From NCBI RefSeq assembly GCF_019748715.1, contig NZ_JACLBZ010000030.1, forward strand, positions 1 through 64,000: a stretch of 64,000 nt of DNA. Reading direction: 5' to 3'. The notes beneath the pieces were generated by a model. That model ran no database searches, was not told where the DNA came from, and saw nothing but the letters and a program-made list of their open reading frames with translations. Numbering within the stretch: position 1 is the first letter of the stretch; each line of letters begins with the position of its first letter. The position numbers and the translations under genes were made by a program. This DNA comes from Sporosarcina aquimarina (GTDB lineage Bacteria; Bacillota; Bacilli; Bacillales_A; Planococcaceae). Shown here in pieces: positions 8,872 through 17,091 of this stretch.

Positions 8872-10347
8872 TTATGATTTTTTAAATAATTTTTTCGAAA
8901 ATAACGGTGTGAACAGAGTAATAACCGCAATCACTAATAGAACGACCGTAATAGGTCTTGTATAGAAAATACTCAAGTCCCCTTGCGACATAACCAAAGC
9001 TCTTCGGAAATTGCTTTCCAACATCGGTCCTAAGATCAACCCTAAAATGACGGGTGAAGCTGGAATTTTAAACCGTTTAAAAAAGTAACCTACTACACCA
9101 GCGATAAACATTACAACTATATCGAAGTAATTATTTCCTAATGAATAGGCACCTACCACACATAACATAAGGATCAGCGGCGTGAGTATTGTTTGTGGAA
9201 TTAACAGCACTTTTGTGAACAAACGAATTCCAAGCAGACCAAAGACCAATAACAGTACATTCGCCAACAGCATTCCCACAAATAACGTATAAACGATTGG
9301 CCCATTCGATTCAAATAACATTGGACCGGGCTGCAACCCCTGCACCATTAACGCTCCCAATAAAACTGCTGTAACCGCATCTCCGGGAATCCCCAAAGTC
9401 AATAACGGGATCATAGCTCCTCCAGTTACACTGTTTCCCGCTGCCTCTGGCGCTGCTACCCCACGCAGATCACCTTTGCCGAACTCCTCTTTATTTTTGG
9501 CAAATCGTTTCGCTTCATTATAGGCGACGAAAGCTGCAATATCCGCTCCAGCTCCCGGAACCATGCCTGTAAAAGTCCCAATACCTGCGGAACGGAGAAT
9601 GGTACCAATCAATCCTTTAAACTCCAGCCACTTTAATTTCACTTTATCAATAGTCACTTTCACTTTATTTTCAGTGAATATGTCTTCCATTGATTTAAAA
9701 GCTTCAGAAGCCGCAAACAGTCCGATCATAATAGGAATAAAATTAATACCGGAAGACAATTCCGACATTCCAAATGTAAAACGTGGAAAGCCTCCGATTG
9801 GGTCCAATCCGATTGAGGCGATCAGCAGTCCCAATGTTCCGGCCATTAATCCTTTCACAAGTGAATCTCCGGCGATGCTGGATACAATCGACAAGCCAAA
9901 TAGCGCCAAAGCGAAAGACTCAGGCGCGCTAAACTTTAATGCGAAATTAGCTAATTGCGGTGCAACTAAAATGAGTACAATTACACTGACAAGACCACCA
10001 ATTGCACAAGACAGTGTTGATACTGTTAGCGCCTTCTGTGCTTTTCCCTTCTGAGTAAGCGGGTACCCGTCGATTACAGTAGCTGCAGAAGCGGGGGTAC
10101 CCGGTGTATTGATTAAAATAGCGGTCAGTGAGCCTCCGTACACTGAACCAAAATAGACCCCGATCAGTAATAAAATCCCGGTCACCGCATCCATTCCGAA
10201 AGTCAAAGGCAGCATCAGCGCGACCCCCATAGTCGAAGTTAGACCGGGCAGGGATCCAATGATAATCCCTAATAAAGTACCAAAAGTCAGGAAAAGAAGA
10301 ACATCCCAGTGAAGAATATTAACTATACCTTCCATTAATAAACTCAT
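8872..10347 (-). CDS. tctA: Tripartite tricarboxylate transporter, large membrane subunit TctA
   Basis: A 491-residue integral membrane protein with about 11-12 membrane segments. It has the TctA signatures GSLPGLTSTMGVALMLPLTF near the N-terminus and YGGSLTAILINTPGTPASA, plus the second repeat GMVPGAGADIAAFVAYNEAK. It forms the transport channel of a TTT uptake system together with the small subunit TctB and the binding protein TctC, encoded just upstream. Given the neighbouring enzymes, the likely substrate is a sugar acid such as galactonate, rather than citrate. Confidence 0.95.
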   Translation of the reverse strand: MSLLMEGIVNILHWDVLLFLTFGTLLGIIIGSLPGLTSTMGVALMLPLTFGMDAVTGILLLIGVYFGSVYGGSLTAILINTPGTPASAATVIDGYPLTQKGKAQKALTVSTLSCAIGGLVSVIVLILVAPQLANFALKFSAPESFALALFGLSIVSSIAGDSLVKGLMAGTLGLLIASIGLDPIGGFPRFTFGMSELSSGINFIPIMIGLFAASEAFKSMEDIFTENKVKVTIDKVKLKWLEFKGLIGTILRSAGIGTFTGMVPGAGADIAAFVAYNEAKRFAKNKEEFGKGDLRGVAAPEAAGNSVTGGAMIPLLTLGIPGDAVTAVLLGALMVQGLQPGPMLFESNGPIVYTLFVGMLLANVLLLVFGLLGIRLFTKVLLIPQTILTPLILMLCVVGAYSLGNNYFDIVVMFIAGVVGYFFKRFKIPASPVILGLILGPMLESNFRRALVMSQGDLSIFYTRPITVVLLVIAVITLFTPLFSKKLFKKS

Positions 10348-10362
10348 TTAATCACCGCCTTT

Positions 10363-10806
10363 TTATAAGAATAAAGATCCCATGGGAATCGAAACTTTCA
10401 ATAGTTTTTCAAATACAAGAAAGACAAACAAAACGGCCCCTAACGGAACACTCACCAACGTAACAGCCTTACGGACTTTAGAAAAAAACAACAAACTGAA
10501 GATCGTTAAAGCTGTGGATACATAAAAACCGATATAGGGAATGACCAAAATATAAGCCAGCACAATGACCATCGAGATCAATGCGTATCTAACTGTTTGA
10601 GAACTTTCTTCATTTTTCGAATGATCCCGTATCCCCTGAATTAATAGTATAATCCCAAAAAGAATCAACAAACCGCAGTATATTCTGGGCAAAAATGCCG
10701 CCCCCGTATCCGCAGTGTTTAATTTAGGAAAGTCCAGAGTCAAATAGTAAAACAACCCGCCTAAACAGATAGAAATAATCCCACTCGTTATATGCGGAAC
10801 CTTCAT
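10363..10806 (-). CDS. tctB: Tripartite tricarboxylate transporter, small membrane subunit TctB
   Basis: A 147-residue protein with four predicted membrane helices, the usual size and topology of TctB. The start is taken at the ATG at 10806, which follows GAGGTG; an upstream in-frame ATG at 10845 would overlap the hairpin after tctC and has no ribosome site. The gene is separated from tctC by that hairpin and lies 15 bases before tctA. Confidence 0.85.
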   Translation of the reverse strand: MKVPHITSGIISICLGGLFYYLTLDFPKLNTADTGAAFLPRIYCGLLILFGIILLIQGIRDHSKNEESSQTVRYALISMVIVLAYILVIPYIGFYVSTALTIFSLLFFSKVRKAVTLVSVPLGAVLFVFLVFEKLLKVSIPMGSLFL

Positions 10807-10843
10807 AGCCACACACCTCACTTCTATTAAATAGTGAAAAAAC

Positions 10844-10867
10844 AAAGATTGGGAAGTCCCAATCTTT
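10844..10867 (-). terminator. Intercistronic hairpin between tctC and tctB (partial terminator)
   Basis: AAAGATTGGGA (10844-10854) and TCCCAATCTTT (10857-10867) form a stem of ten or more base pairs. On the minus strand it is followed by GTTTTTT. It overlaps the tctC stop codon. Such attenuators typically give more binding protein than membrane subunits and stabilise the upstream mRNA. Confidence 0.8.
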
Positions 10868-11879
10868 ATTTATTGCCTAAGCCCAACTCTGCAAACATCT
10901 CTTTGTAATAATCGTAGTTTTCATCCATGAACGCATTAAATTCATCTGCTTTCTTCAATTCAATTCCCAATCCATTACTGCTCATGAATTTTTTGAAGCC
11001 CTCTTCATCCGCTGCCTTCAAGAAAGCATCCTGCAGAATTGTGACAATTTCATCCGGTGTGTCGTTTGGTACTGTGATCCCTCTCCAAGTGGCAATTGTT
11101 TCACTTTCAAGGCCTGCTTCTGTAAATGTCGGTACGTCAGGAATAATATCTGATCTCTTATCAGACATTATTGCAAGGGTCTTCAAGTTACCGGCATCCA
11201 GCTGAGTTTTTACTTCTGCCGGACTGACTGTGACTGCGTCCACATGTCCACCGACCAAAGCTGTTACAGCAGGTGCAGCTCCTTCAAATGGTACGTGGTT
11301 TAATTCAATGTCTGCATTCTTAGCTAAACTTTCAGCAGCCACATGCCAGATAGAGCCCGTTCCCGCATTACCGACCTGAAGTTCACCAGGATGCTCTTTA
11401 GCATAATCAATAAATTCTTCCAATGTATCATACGGTGCATCTGCAGGAACTGTAAGTGCCGCTGGATCCAAGTTGATCATAGCAACCGCTTTCATCTGGT
11501 CCTGATTCAACGTGGAAACGCCCATATGTTCAAGCATTGTTAATTCTGCAATAACCATAGTTACTGTATAGCCGTCCGGTTTCGCATTAGCGCCTTCAGT
11601 CATTCCGACAGAACCACTGCCACCCGGCTTATTAACTACGCCAATAGACTGTCCCAAGTGCTTTTCAACATCTGCCGCCAACGCTCTTGCAGTCGCGTCT
11701 GTTCCACCGCCGGCTGATGTAGGTGAAATCATCGTGATGGCTTTCGACGGGAAGTCTGTTTTGTCACCTGAGCCGGCACTGTCACTTGCATTTTCCGATT
11801 TGTCATTTCCACATCCTGCGATTGCCAGCATCAATACTGACACAATAAACAATCCGATACACTTCATACTCTTCTTCAT
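10866..11879 (-). CDS. tctC: TctC/Bug-family extracytoplasmic solute-binding lipoprotein
   Basis: A 337-residue secreted lipoprotein. The signal peptide ends in the lipobox LAIAGC (Cys near residue 23), followed by a Ser/Asp-rich linker and a Bug fold with ISPTSAGGGTDATAR and VNKPGGSGSVG, the loops that bind carboxylate ligands in this family. It captures the substrate for TctAB outside the membrane. It is the first transport gene after the kinase, with a GGGAGG ribosome site, and is probably the most highly expressed because of the hairpin behind it. Confidence 0.93.
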   Translation of the reverse strand: MKKSMKCIGLFIVSVLMLAIAGCGNDKSENASDSAGSGDKTDFPSKAITMISPTSAGGGTDATARALAADVEKHLGQSIGVVNKPGGSGSVGMTEGANAKPDGYTVTMVIAELTMLEHMGVSTLNQDQMKAVAMINLDPAALTVPADAPYDTLEEFIDYAKEHPGELQVGNAGTGSIWHVAAESLAKNADIELNHVPFEGAAPAVTALVGGHVDAVTVSPAEVKTQLDAGNLKTLAIMSDKRSDIIPDVPTFTEAGLESETIATWRGITVPNDTPDEIVTILQDAFLKAADEEGFKKFMSSNGLGIELKKADEFNAFMDENYDYYKEMFAELGLGNK

Positions 11880-11895
11880 ACAATTACCTCCCTAA

Positions 11896-12924
11896 TTATA
11901 TATGTTTTTTACAATTTTTGAATAAATTCTGATCAATTCTTTCAGCAACTTCCTGTGCGCCCAATACAAGAGAGTATTCAACCTGCAAATCACTTGCCTC
12001 AATTACATTCCATTTTGGACCCAAATGCTTCAGCAGAATAGTAAATAAGCTTCGTAAAGGATTAGATCCGCCAACTACAACCCACTCAATATCTTTACTA
12101 TCATGAACACTACTCAGAAGAGATTTCAGATCCTCATGGATTACTGCACCCGCATAATAGTTGGCTCTTTCGTTATCCGTTACATCTGTGAAAAGCTCCA
12201 GCAGTCTAACATGATAAAAGCTTCGGGTAAGACCATGCGTTTCCGCCGCTCTGAACCCTTTAAGCAACATACTTTCATCGACTGATTGAACCAGTTTTGA
12301 GCTCACCGAATCAGATAATATAGTTTCTTTTTGAATGGCCATCAGTGTTTCACCAGCCAATGTAGATAGGCAGGAAGACAGTGTACGATTTCGATCCACC
12401 ATCACAAACTTTGTATGGGAGCCCGGCAATACCAAAATCCCTCTCCCTTCTAATTCCAATTGCTTTAATAAACCTAGAGATTCAACTTCTTCTCCCCGCA
12501 TTACATCAAATTGATTAATTTGATCAACCTGATCAGCCACATTTGCTGCATAGTTGCTCATACCCGGTACAAAAATACAGGGAATATTAAAAAATTCGTC
12601 TAATATCGCGACTTGAGAATTCTTTGCAAAATCTTCTGCAGTAACAGGCGCAGTCAGATGAGGCACCTCAAGAATTCCTAGTTTAGAGGTAATCATCCCT
12701 GAAGCTACTATATACTCGATATTAGCTGCAGATAAATTATTTCTTTCCAGTAAATTTGCAATACCGTTATGTAAATGATTTTTCAGTCCTTCATTCGTTC
12801 CCTCAATCGCTGTATTCCTGACACCGATGCGAACTTTTTCAATATCTGTTATCAAGTTCTTACTGCTTTCGATCAGTCTGATTCGTGAATTGGTTGTTCC
12901 CGAGTCAATAAGGATGGTAAACAT
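11896..12924 (-). CDS. dgoK: 2-dehydro-3-deoxygalactonokinase
   Basis: A 342-residue member of the DgoK family of ASKHA-fold sugar kinases. IDSGTTNSRIRL at the N-terminus is the phosphate-1 loop, VMRGEEVESLG is the family signature, and LPGSHTKFV is a conserved DgoK block. It would phosphorylate 2-keto-3-deoxygalactonate to the 6-phosphate in the cytoplasm. Its neighbours are the aldolase that cleaves the product and the transporter for the starting acid. Confidence 0.9.
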   Translation of the reverse strand: MFTILIDSGTTNSRIRLIESSKNLITDIEKVRIGVRNTAIEGTNEGLKNHLHNGIANLLERNNLSAANIEYIVASGMITSKLGILEVPHLTAPVTAEDFAKNSQVAILDEFFNIPCIFVPGMSNYAANVADQVDQINQFDVMRGEEVESLGLLKQLELEGRGILVLPGSHTKFVMVDRNRTLSSCLSTLAGETLMAIQKETILSDSVSSKLVQSVDESMLLKGFRAAETHGLTRSFYHVRLLELFTDVTDNERANYYAGAVIHEDLKSLLSSVHDSKDIEWVVVGGSNPLRSLFTILLKHLGPKWNVIEASDLQVEYSLVLGAQEVAERIDQNLFKNCKKHI

Positions 12925-12957
12925 TTCATCACCGCTTTTCTGTATTCATCTCGCTGT

Positions 12958-13587
12958 CTATACTTGGCGTGCCACCTCTACAAATTGTGATGCTCGCCGC
13001 TGAATTTCTTCAAAGTTGCCTGTCTGAACCAATTTGTCATCCACAAGTGAGCTGCCGATTCCCAAAGATGATGCACCAGCCTCTAAATAGCTTTTGGCAT
13101 TATCAAGAGAAATCCCACCTACAGCCATTGTTTGGACAAATGGCAGTGGTCCCTTAAGATCTTTCAGAAAACCCGGCCCTAAATTTCGAATAGGGAATAT
13201 TTTAACCATTTTGGCTCCATATTCATACGCAGTCAGAGCCTCGGTAGGTGTAAAAACACCAGGAATCAATGGAACATCATACCGGTTTGATGCTTCAATC
13301 GCTTTTGATGAAAGCGTAGGAGCCAATAGAAAACTGGCTCCTGCATTTATTGCCAGTACAGCTGCTTCTGAATCCAGGACAGTGCCAGCCCCGATGATCA
13401 AGTCAGGGTAAAGCGCTTTCATATCCTCTATGCTTTTCAGGGCGCCAGGGGTGTTCATTGTGATTTCAACGGTCCGGATTCCTCCTTTATAAAGGCTGCC
13501 GACAGTTTCTGCTAATTTCTCAGACGATTGACTGCGGATGATGGCTACAATCTTTTCATTAGCTATTCTCTCTAGAATCGAATTCAT
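12958..13587 (-). CDS. dgoA: 2-dehydro-3-deoxy-6-phosphogalactonate/gluconate aldolase
   Basis: A 209-residue class I aldolase with a TIM-barrel pattern: the catalytic glutamate in VEITMNTP, GAGTV, FLLAPT, PGVFTPTE, the Schiff-base lysine in KMVKIFP, and GGIS near the C-terminus. It splits the 6-phosphate made by the kinase into pyruvate and glyceraldehyde 3-phosphate. It is the first gene of the operon, and its promoter region carries two copies of the palindrome that also precedes the regulator gene. Confidence 0.92.
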   Translation of the reverse strand: MNSILERIANEKIVAIIRSQSSEKLAETVGSLYKGGIRTVEITMNTPGALKSIEDMKALYPDLIIGAGTVLDSEAAVLAINAGASFLLAPTLSSKAIEASNRYDVPLIPGVFTPTEALTAYEYGAKMVKIFPIRNLGPGFLKDLKGPLPFVQTMAVGGISLDNAKSYLEAGASSLGIGSSLVDDKLVQTGNFEEIQRRASQFVEVARQV

Positions 13588-13605
13588 TCTAACGCTCCCT
13601 CTCTA

Positions 13606-13620
13606 TTCCTTAATAAGGAA
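13606..13620. promoter_or_regulatory. Operator palindrome 1 of the sugar-acid operon
   Basis: TTCCTTA-A-TAAGGAA is a perfect dyad just upstream of the aldolase start, followed on the plus strand by CACCGTTTCATTAA. It matches the sites at 13652-13668 and 14528-14544. Confidence 0.7.
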
Positions 13621-13651
13621 CACCGTTTCATTAAATGATTATTTTTTAGTC

Positions 13652-13668
13652 GTTCCTCAATAAGGAAC
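13652..13668. promoter_or_regulatory. Operator palindrome 2 of the sugar-acid operon
   Basis: GTTCCTCAATAAGGAAC, followed on the plus strand by GACGTTTCA. It lies some 27-45 bases downstream of the promoter -10, so a bound repressor would block the polymerase. Confidence 0.72.
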
Positions 13669-13694
13669 GACGTTTCACTTAATTACTTTATACA

Positions 13695-13724
13695 ATTATA
13701 TAGCTAAACTAAAAACAAAGTCAA
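13695..13724 (-). promoter_or_regulatory. SigA-type promoter of the sugar-acid operon
   Basis: On the minus strand TTGACT (13719-13724) and TATAAT (13695-13700) are separated by 18 bases, upstream of both operator palindromes and the aldolase gene. Confidence 0.75.
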
Positions 13725-13741
13725 TTCAAAATTAATATTTT

Positions 13742-14509
13742 CTAAATAACTCCCCCTAAATCCATAGAAATTGCTTTTGATGTTTTGAGTACTTCTGCCG
13801 CCATTTCTTCAAGCTTTTCCTCGCTTACCCTCATAATCGGGCCTGCTACACTTATGCCGGCAATCACCTCACCTTTGTAGTTCAAAATGGGAGCAGCTGC
13901 GCATTTGATACCCAGCTCATGTTCTTCATCATCTATCGAGTAGCCTCTGTTCCGGATCATCTCCAAATGATCGAGCAGTGCGTCAAGCTCGATGATCGTC
14001 TTCGGTGTGAACCCCTCTAATCCTTTTTCCTCCACAATCGTAACGATTTCCTGGTGAGGCAAGAATGCAAGAATGGCTTTGCCAACTCCTGTACAGTGCA
14101 TAGGGGCACGTTTTCCGATATTAGAAAACATCCGGATTGTTGCAGAGCTTTCAATTTTATCAATATACACAATTTCTGACCGTTCTCTAATCACTAGATG
14201 GGCTGTCTCTCCTACTTTTTCAGCCAGCTGTCGGAGATGCCCGGATGCTATGTTACGGATATCCAGATGATCTGTAACAGTCTGGCCGAATTCGATCAGC
14301 TTCAGGCCAAGTATATATTTCTGATTTTCGGGATCCTGTCGCACGAATCCTTTCTTGAGCAATGACATTAATAACCGGTGCGCTGTACTCTTCGATACTT
14401 TTAACTCCGTCGATAACTCAGTAACACCGAGACCTTTTGGAGCTTCTTTAAGTTTTTCCAGGATCAGTAATGCCCGGTCAACTGATTGTACAGTTCCTAC
14501 TTCTCTCAT
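13742..14509 (-). CDS. IclR-family transcriptional regulator
   Basis: A 255-residue regulator with an N-terminal winged helix (residues about 7-65, including LKVSKSTAHRLLMSL as recognition helix) and the IclR effector domain with GKRAPMHCTGVGKAILAF and the DDEEHELGIKCAAAPI block. It lies upstream of and in the same direction as the galactonate-type operon, with its own promoter region. One copy of the operator palindrome precedes it and two precede the operon, which suggests autoregulation and control of the operon, probably as a repressor released by a pathway metabolite (KdgR-like). Confidence 0.93.
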   Translation of the reverse strand: MREVGTVQSVDRALLILEKLKEAPKGLGVTELSTELKVSKSTAHRLLMSLLKKGFVRQDPENQKYILGLKLIEFGQTVTDHLDIRNIASGHLRQLAEKVGETAHLVIRERSEIVYIDKIESSATIRMFSNIGKRAPMHCTGVGKAILAFLPHQEIVTIVEEKGLEGFTPKTIIELDALLDHLEMIRNRGYSIDDEEHELGIKCAAAPILNYKGEVIAGISVAGPIMRVSEEKLEEMAAEVLKTSKAISMDLGGVI

Positions 14510-14527
14510 TTACTAACAACCTCCCAA

Positions 14528-14544
14528 GTTCCCCATTAAGGAAC
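14528..14544. promoter_or_regulatory. Operator palindrome 3, upstream of the IclR gene
   Basis: GTTCCCCATTAAGGAAC followed by GACGTTTTA, the same box as the two in front of the operon. A weak minus-strand -10 (TATAAT, complement of 14562-14567) lies just upstream of it. Confidence 0.7.
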
Positions 14545-14749
14545 GACGTTTTATTATCATCATTATACGGGTATACAGTAAAAAAACAAGATTTTAGGCA
14601 AGCGTATAATATAAAAAAATACGTACCTTTTCAGCACGCTGCACAAATAGCCCTGCTGCTTCTAATTTTTAGAGCAGAGGGCTATCCTTTTCGATAATTG
14701 ATCTGGATTTGTGGGGACCGTGGCAGATACGCACCAAGTAGATTAGTAT
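14545..14749. other. Intergenic stretch with a hairpin
   Basis: ATAGCCC and GGGCTAT (about 14647-14690) can form a stem enclosing TGCT/AGCA and are followed by CCTTTT on the plus strand. No plus-strand gene precedes it. Nothing else is seen. Confidence 0.35.
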
Positions 14750-15062
14750 CTTGTTGTAAGGAAAGGTTCGACAGTTCCGTGAACAGTTTTTAAATCTACT
14801 TACCCTCAATGATTTCTCTCTTAGAGCCGACTGCGGAGATTAATGAAAAACTAAACAAGTTGGTTACACTTATTTGCCATGAAGGTATAATTGTGTGTCA
14901 CGCGCCATTGTTTCAGCTATTCACAAAAAATGTTATGTAGTGTCAGAAATGAGCGCGTATCAAATTAGAATTCAAGATTTCCAGTGTAAAAAAACCGGTA
15001 GTATACGGCAACAAATCGGATTAACGGTGAGCCAGCTGGTTAATTATTGTTTTAGAGTGTGA
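14750..15062 (+). pseudogene. C-terminal fragment of LAGLIDADG endonuclease family B
   Basis: DNA very similar to 6230-6549. It shares the EINEKLNKL and YQIRIQD-type segments, the IRQQIGLTVSQLVNYCF-type tail and the terminal TGTTTTAGAGTGTGAAATG, but with frameshifts. It is a remnant with no open frame. Confidence 0.65.
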
Positions 15063-15320
15063 AATGTATACGATTCAGTGTAGTGTCTGAGTTATGCAGT
15101 GACCTAGTACTTATCCCTAACTACGTTTTTTTGTAACCCAGCATTTACTTACGACGACAAAGGATAGTTTTATTGTTATGTTGTCCGCTTCAGGAAGGCA
15201 TACATTTGTTGTACAGATTGCCAAAATAGAGTAGCGTCTGAATTGTCTAGCAAACACCCTGCACTAAAAACTTCGTCAATATTAATTTGTAGACAGTAAT
15301 TCGTACAGAATAATATGCGT
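15063..15320. other. Intergenic sequence downstream of the reverse transcriptase
   Basis: AT-rich sequence with a degenerate copy of the hairpin region found intact at 17875-17925 (about 15120-15170). No gene and no clear terminator for the reverse transcriptase are seen. Confidence 0.35.
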
Positions 15321-16679
15321 TTACTTAGTGTGACTTACTGTATAACCTAGCATTTTATTTATCTTTTCTCTCCTGTGGGTTACTTGTTTCAACATCAAAT
15401 TATCAGTCTGTGGAGAAATTTCATCAAAAATTTCTTGCGATCTTGTAGCGTATGTTATAAAGTTCCCGTAGGGTCTTCTATCTATCCCTAAGTCAGTGTA
15501 CAACCTATAAATTTGCTTTCTATAGGGTAACTTGTTTAGGCCTTGCTTTTCCATAGTGTTTTTCGCTTTTGCAATTAATCTCTTTGCATGACGGTAAAAT
15601 TTTGAAGGGCTTTTCGCACGCATTTCTACAGTTTCCCCATCAAAGACAAAGCCTAAATAATCCATCCGTGTCGGGGAGGAAGTGAAAAAGTCCTCAATAC
15701 AATTCCTATTATAGATGAAAGACTTTGTCTTATTTTTTTCAATATACATTCCATTTAATTTTACTAAAGAATATATGTCATCCTGTATGGACTTAAATTC
15801 TGTTACTTCAATACCGCCGTTTTCAGGTATTACTACTATAAAATCATCAGAGTATCTCCTATAGATCCCTCCATATTTACGCACCAATTGATTTACCTGT
15901 TCATCAAAATCAATGGCATAAACATTAGACAAAACAGCACTAATAGCTGTACCTTGTGGAATTCCATATTTCTCCTCATTAGTAGTAGGCTTATAAATGG
16001 TTCTGAAACCACGAAAGTCTTTTGAAGTTAAAAAATATTTATGTTTTTTTTGTTGTTTTAGCTCTTTGGGCGATCCTACATATTTATGAAGAAGCTTTTG
16101 GTTATAGTAAGAGTATTTAGTGACTGAACGAAATACTTTATACCAATCCCTCGGTAGCTGATCTCCTTTGATTTCCATAACTTTAAGTACTTTGTCTTTT
16201 AAATTCCTGTGCTTTATTTGATCAAAGTAACCTTTAAAATCTCCTATCATTATGTAACATGACCCGAAACTCTTTATTTTGTTAATGACAGCAGCAGCAT
16301 GGTCGATATTACTTTTTCCTTTTTCCCCTTTTTTAGAACGATAAGCAATCGAGGTTTCATCTATAGATCTTTTCCGAACCCAATTATTATAGGCATCATT
16401 TAACTTATCTCCATAATACTTATAAATAAAATTATCTAAATGACTCGCATACATAATCATCCTTTTTTTAGTCTTAATGGGACGACTGTCAGGACGCGAT
16501 TCATCAAAAACATATTTTTCGGTCTTGCTAATATATCGGATCAACGGGTAAAAGTTATGTGTTTGAATTTTCTTGTGATTGCTTACATAACTTTCTGTTT
16601 TACCGTTAAATTTTCTTTTATCATCAAAGTGTATATATTTCTTTGCTTTATAACCGTGTTTTTCTTTTTTGTATATCAA
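15321..16679 (-). CDS. Stand-alone reverse transcriptase of an unassigned (defence-type) class
   Basis: A 452-residue protein with one reverse-transcriptase domain. Motif A is MIGDFKGYFDQI (about 144-155), motif B GIPQGTAISAVLSN (239-252), motif C the catalytic YSDD (276-279), motif D EKNKTKSF and motif E DYLGFVFDG. The metal-binding aspartates are all present, so it should be active. It lacks the maturase and HNH domains of group II intron enzymes, and no group II RNA is seen, so it is not an intron protein. Single-domain enzymes like this with long structured leaders occur among defence-associated and 'unknown group' RTs; that placement is inference. The start is TTG at 16679 after AAGGAG. 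It stands alone in an island of mobile-element remnants. Confidence 0.82.
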   Translation of the reverse strand: MIYKKEKHGYKAKKYIHFDDKRKFNGKTESYVSNHKKIQTHNFYPLIRYISKTEKYVFDESRPDSRPIKTKKRMIMYASHLDNFIYKYYGDKLNDAYNNWVRKRSIDETSIAYRSKKGEKGKSNIDHAAAVINKIKSFGSCYIMIGDFKGYFDQIKHRNLKDKVLKVMEIKGDQLPRDWYKVFRSVTKYSYYNQKLLHKYVGSPKELKQQKKHKYFLTSKDFRGFRTIYKPTTNEEKYGIPQGTAISAVLSNVYAIDFDEQVNQLVRKYGGIYRRYSDDFIVVIPENGGIEVTEFKSIQDDIYSLVKLNGMYIEKNKTKSFIYNRNCIEDFFTSSPTRMDYLGFVFDGETVEMRAKSPSKFYRHAKRLIAKAKNTMEKQGLNKLPYRKQIYRLYTDLGIDRRPYGNFITYATRSQEIFDEISPQTDNLMLKQVTHRREKINKMLGYTVSHTK

Positions 16680-17057
16680 GGTGCGTCACTCCTTTTAATA
16701 GAGCAAAGCAGGTATCAATGCAGTTCTTGAATGCTACCTGCTCAGCACACCCACTACCAGCTGTCAATTATCAATTGAAAGCTACCAGTGAAGGCCATAG
16801 TCTGCCGCGGCCTAGGCCGTCGTTTACCACGGGACACTGCTATCTAAACTAATCAAGATACTTGTTATAATTACCTCAGGAGATTGGAGCTGCCTGTCCA
16901 TGATTGTGCTCAGAGTCGTTTGTGACCTTCACCTCAAGGAATTGGAATCGTTGGCAACTATTTCAACTTCCTGTCGCTCAGCTGGTTATCCTTGTCTGTT
17001 TACAAGCCAGAAGATCGATTCGTTGAAACAAGTGACCTTATAACCATTGTTATAAGC
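16680..17057 (-). ncRNA. Long structured 5' leader RNA of the reverse transcriptase (candidate RT partner RNA)
   Basis: About 378 bases lie between a good promoter and the RT start, with no reading frame. Visible elements on the minus strand, in order: a CTTATAAC/GTTATAAG hairpin at the 5' end (17037-17056); a near-repeat of TCCAATTCCTTGAGGTGA and TCCAATCTCCTGAGGTAA about 70 bases apart; a GGCCTAGGCC palindrome; AGCTTTCAATTGATAATTGA closing with AGCT; and just before the ribosome site AGCAGGTA pairing with TACCTGCT. Such a leader is unusually long for a single gene and resembles the template or guide RNAs of defence RTs in size and position. Its function is inferred. Confidence 0.5.
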
Positions 17058-17063
17058 ACTTCA

Positions 17064-17091
17064 ATAATACCACACTTTTGCAAAGTTTCAA
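17064..17091 (-). promoter_or_regulatory. SigA-type promoter of the RT leader RNA
   Basis: Minus-strand TTGAAA (17086-17091) and TATTAT (17064-17069) with a 16-base spacer. The predicted RNA start lies at about 17057, next to a 8-bp inverted repeat. Confidence 0.65.

Noticed and set aside
9563-10054. 163-codon frame opposite tctA
   Set aside because: Shadow of the strongly biased codons of the membrane protein on the other strand; tctA motifs are decisive.
14647-14700. Terminator of a missing plus-strand gene
   Set aside because: The hairpin is plausible, but no coding remnant precedes it, so it was only mentioned with the intergenic stretch.
16680-17060. Group II intron as host of the RT
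   Set aside because: No domain V-like hairpin (AGC...GTT type) or maturase domain is seen on either side.
15321-17091. Retron interpretation of the RT locus
   Set aside because: No msr/msd-type inverted repeat pair with branch-point guanosine is evident, and the RT lacks the retron VTG motif by eye; left as an unassigned RT.
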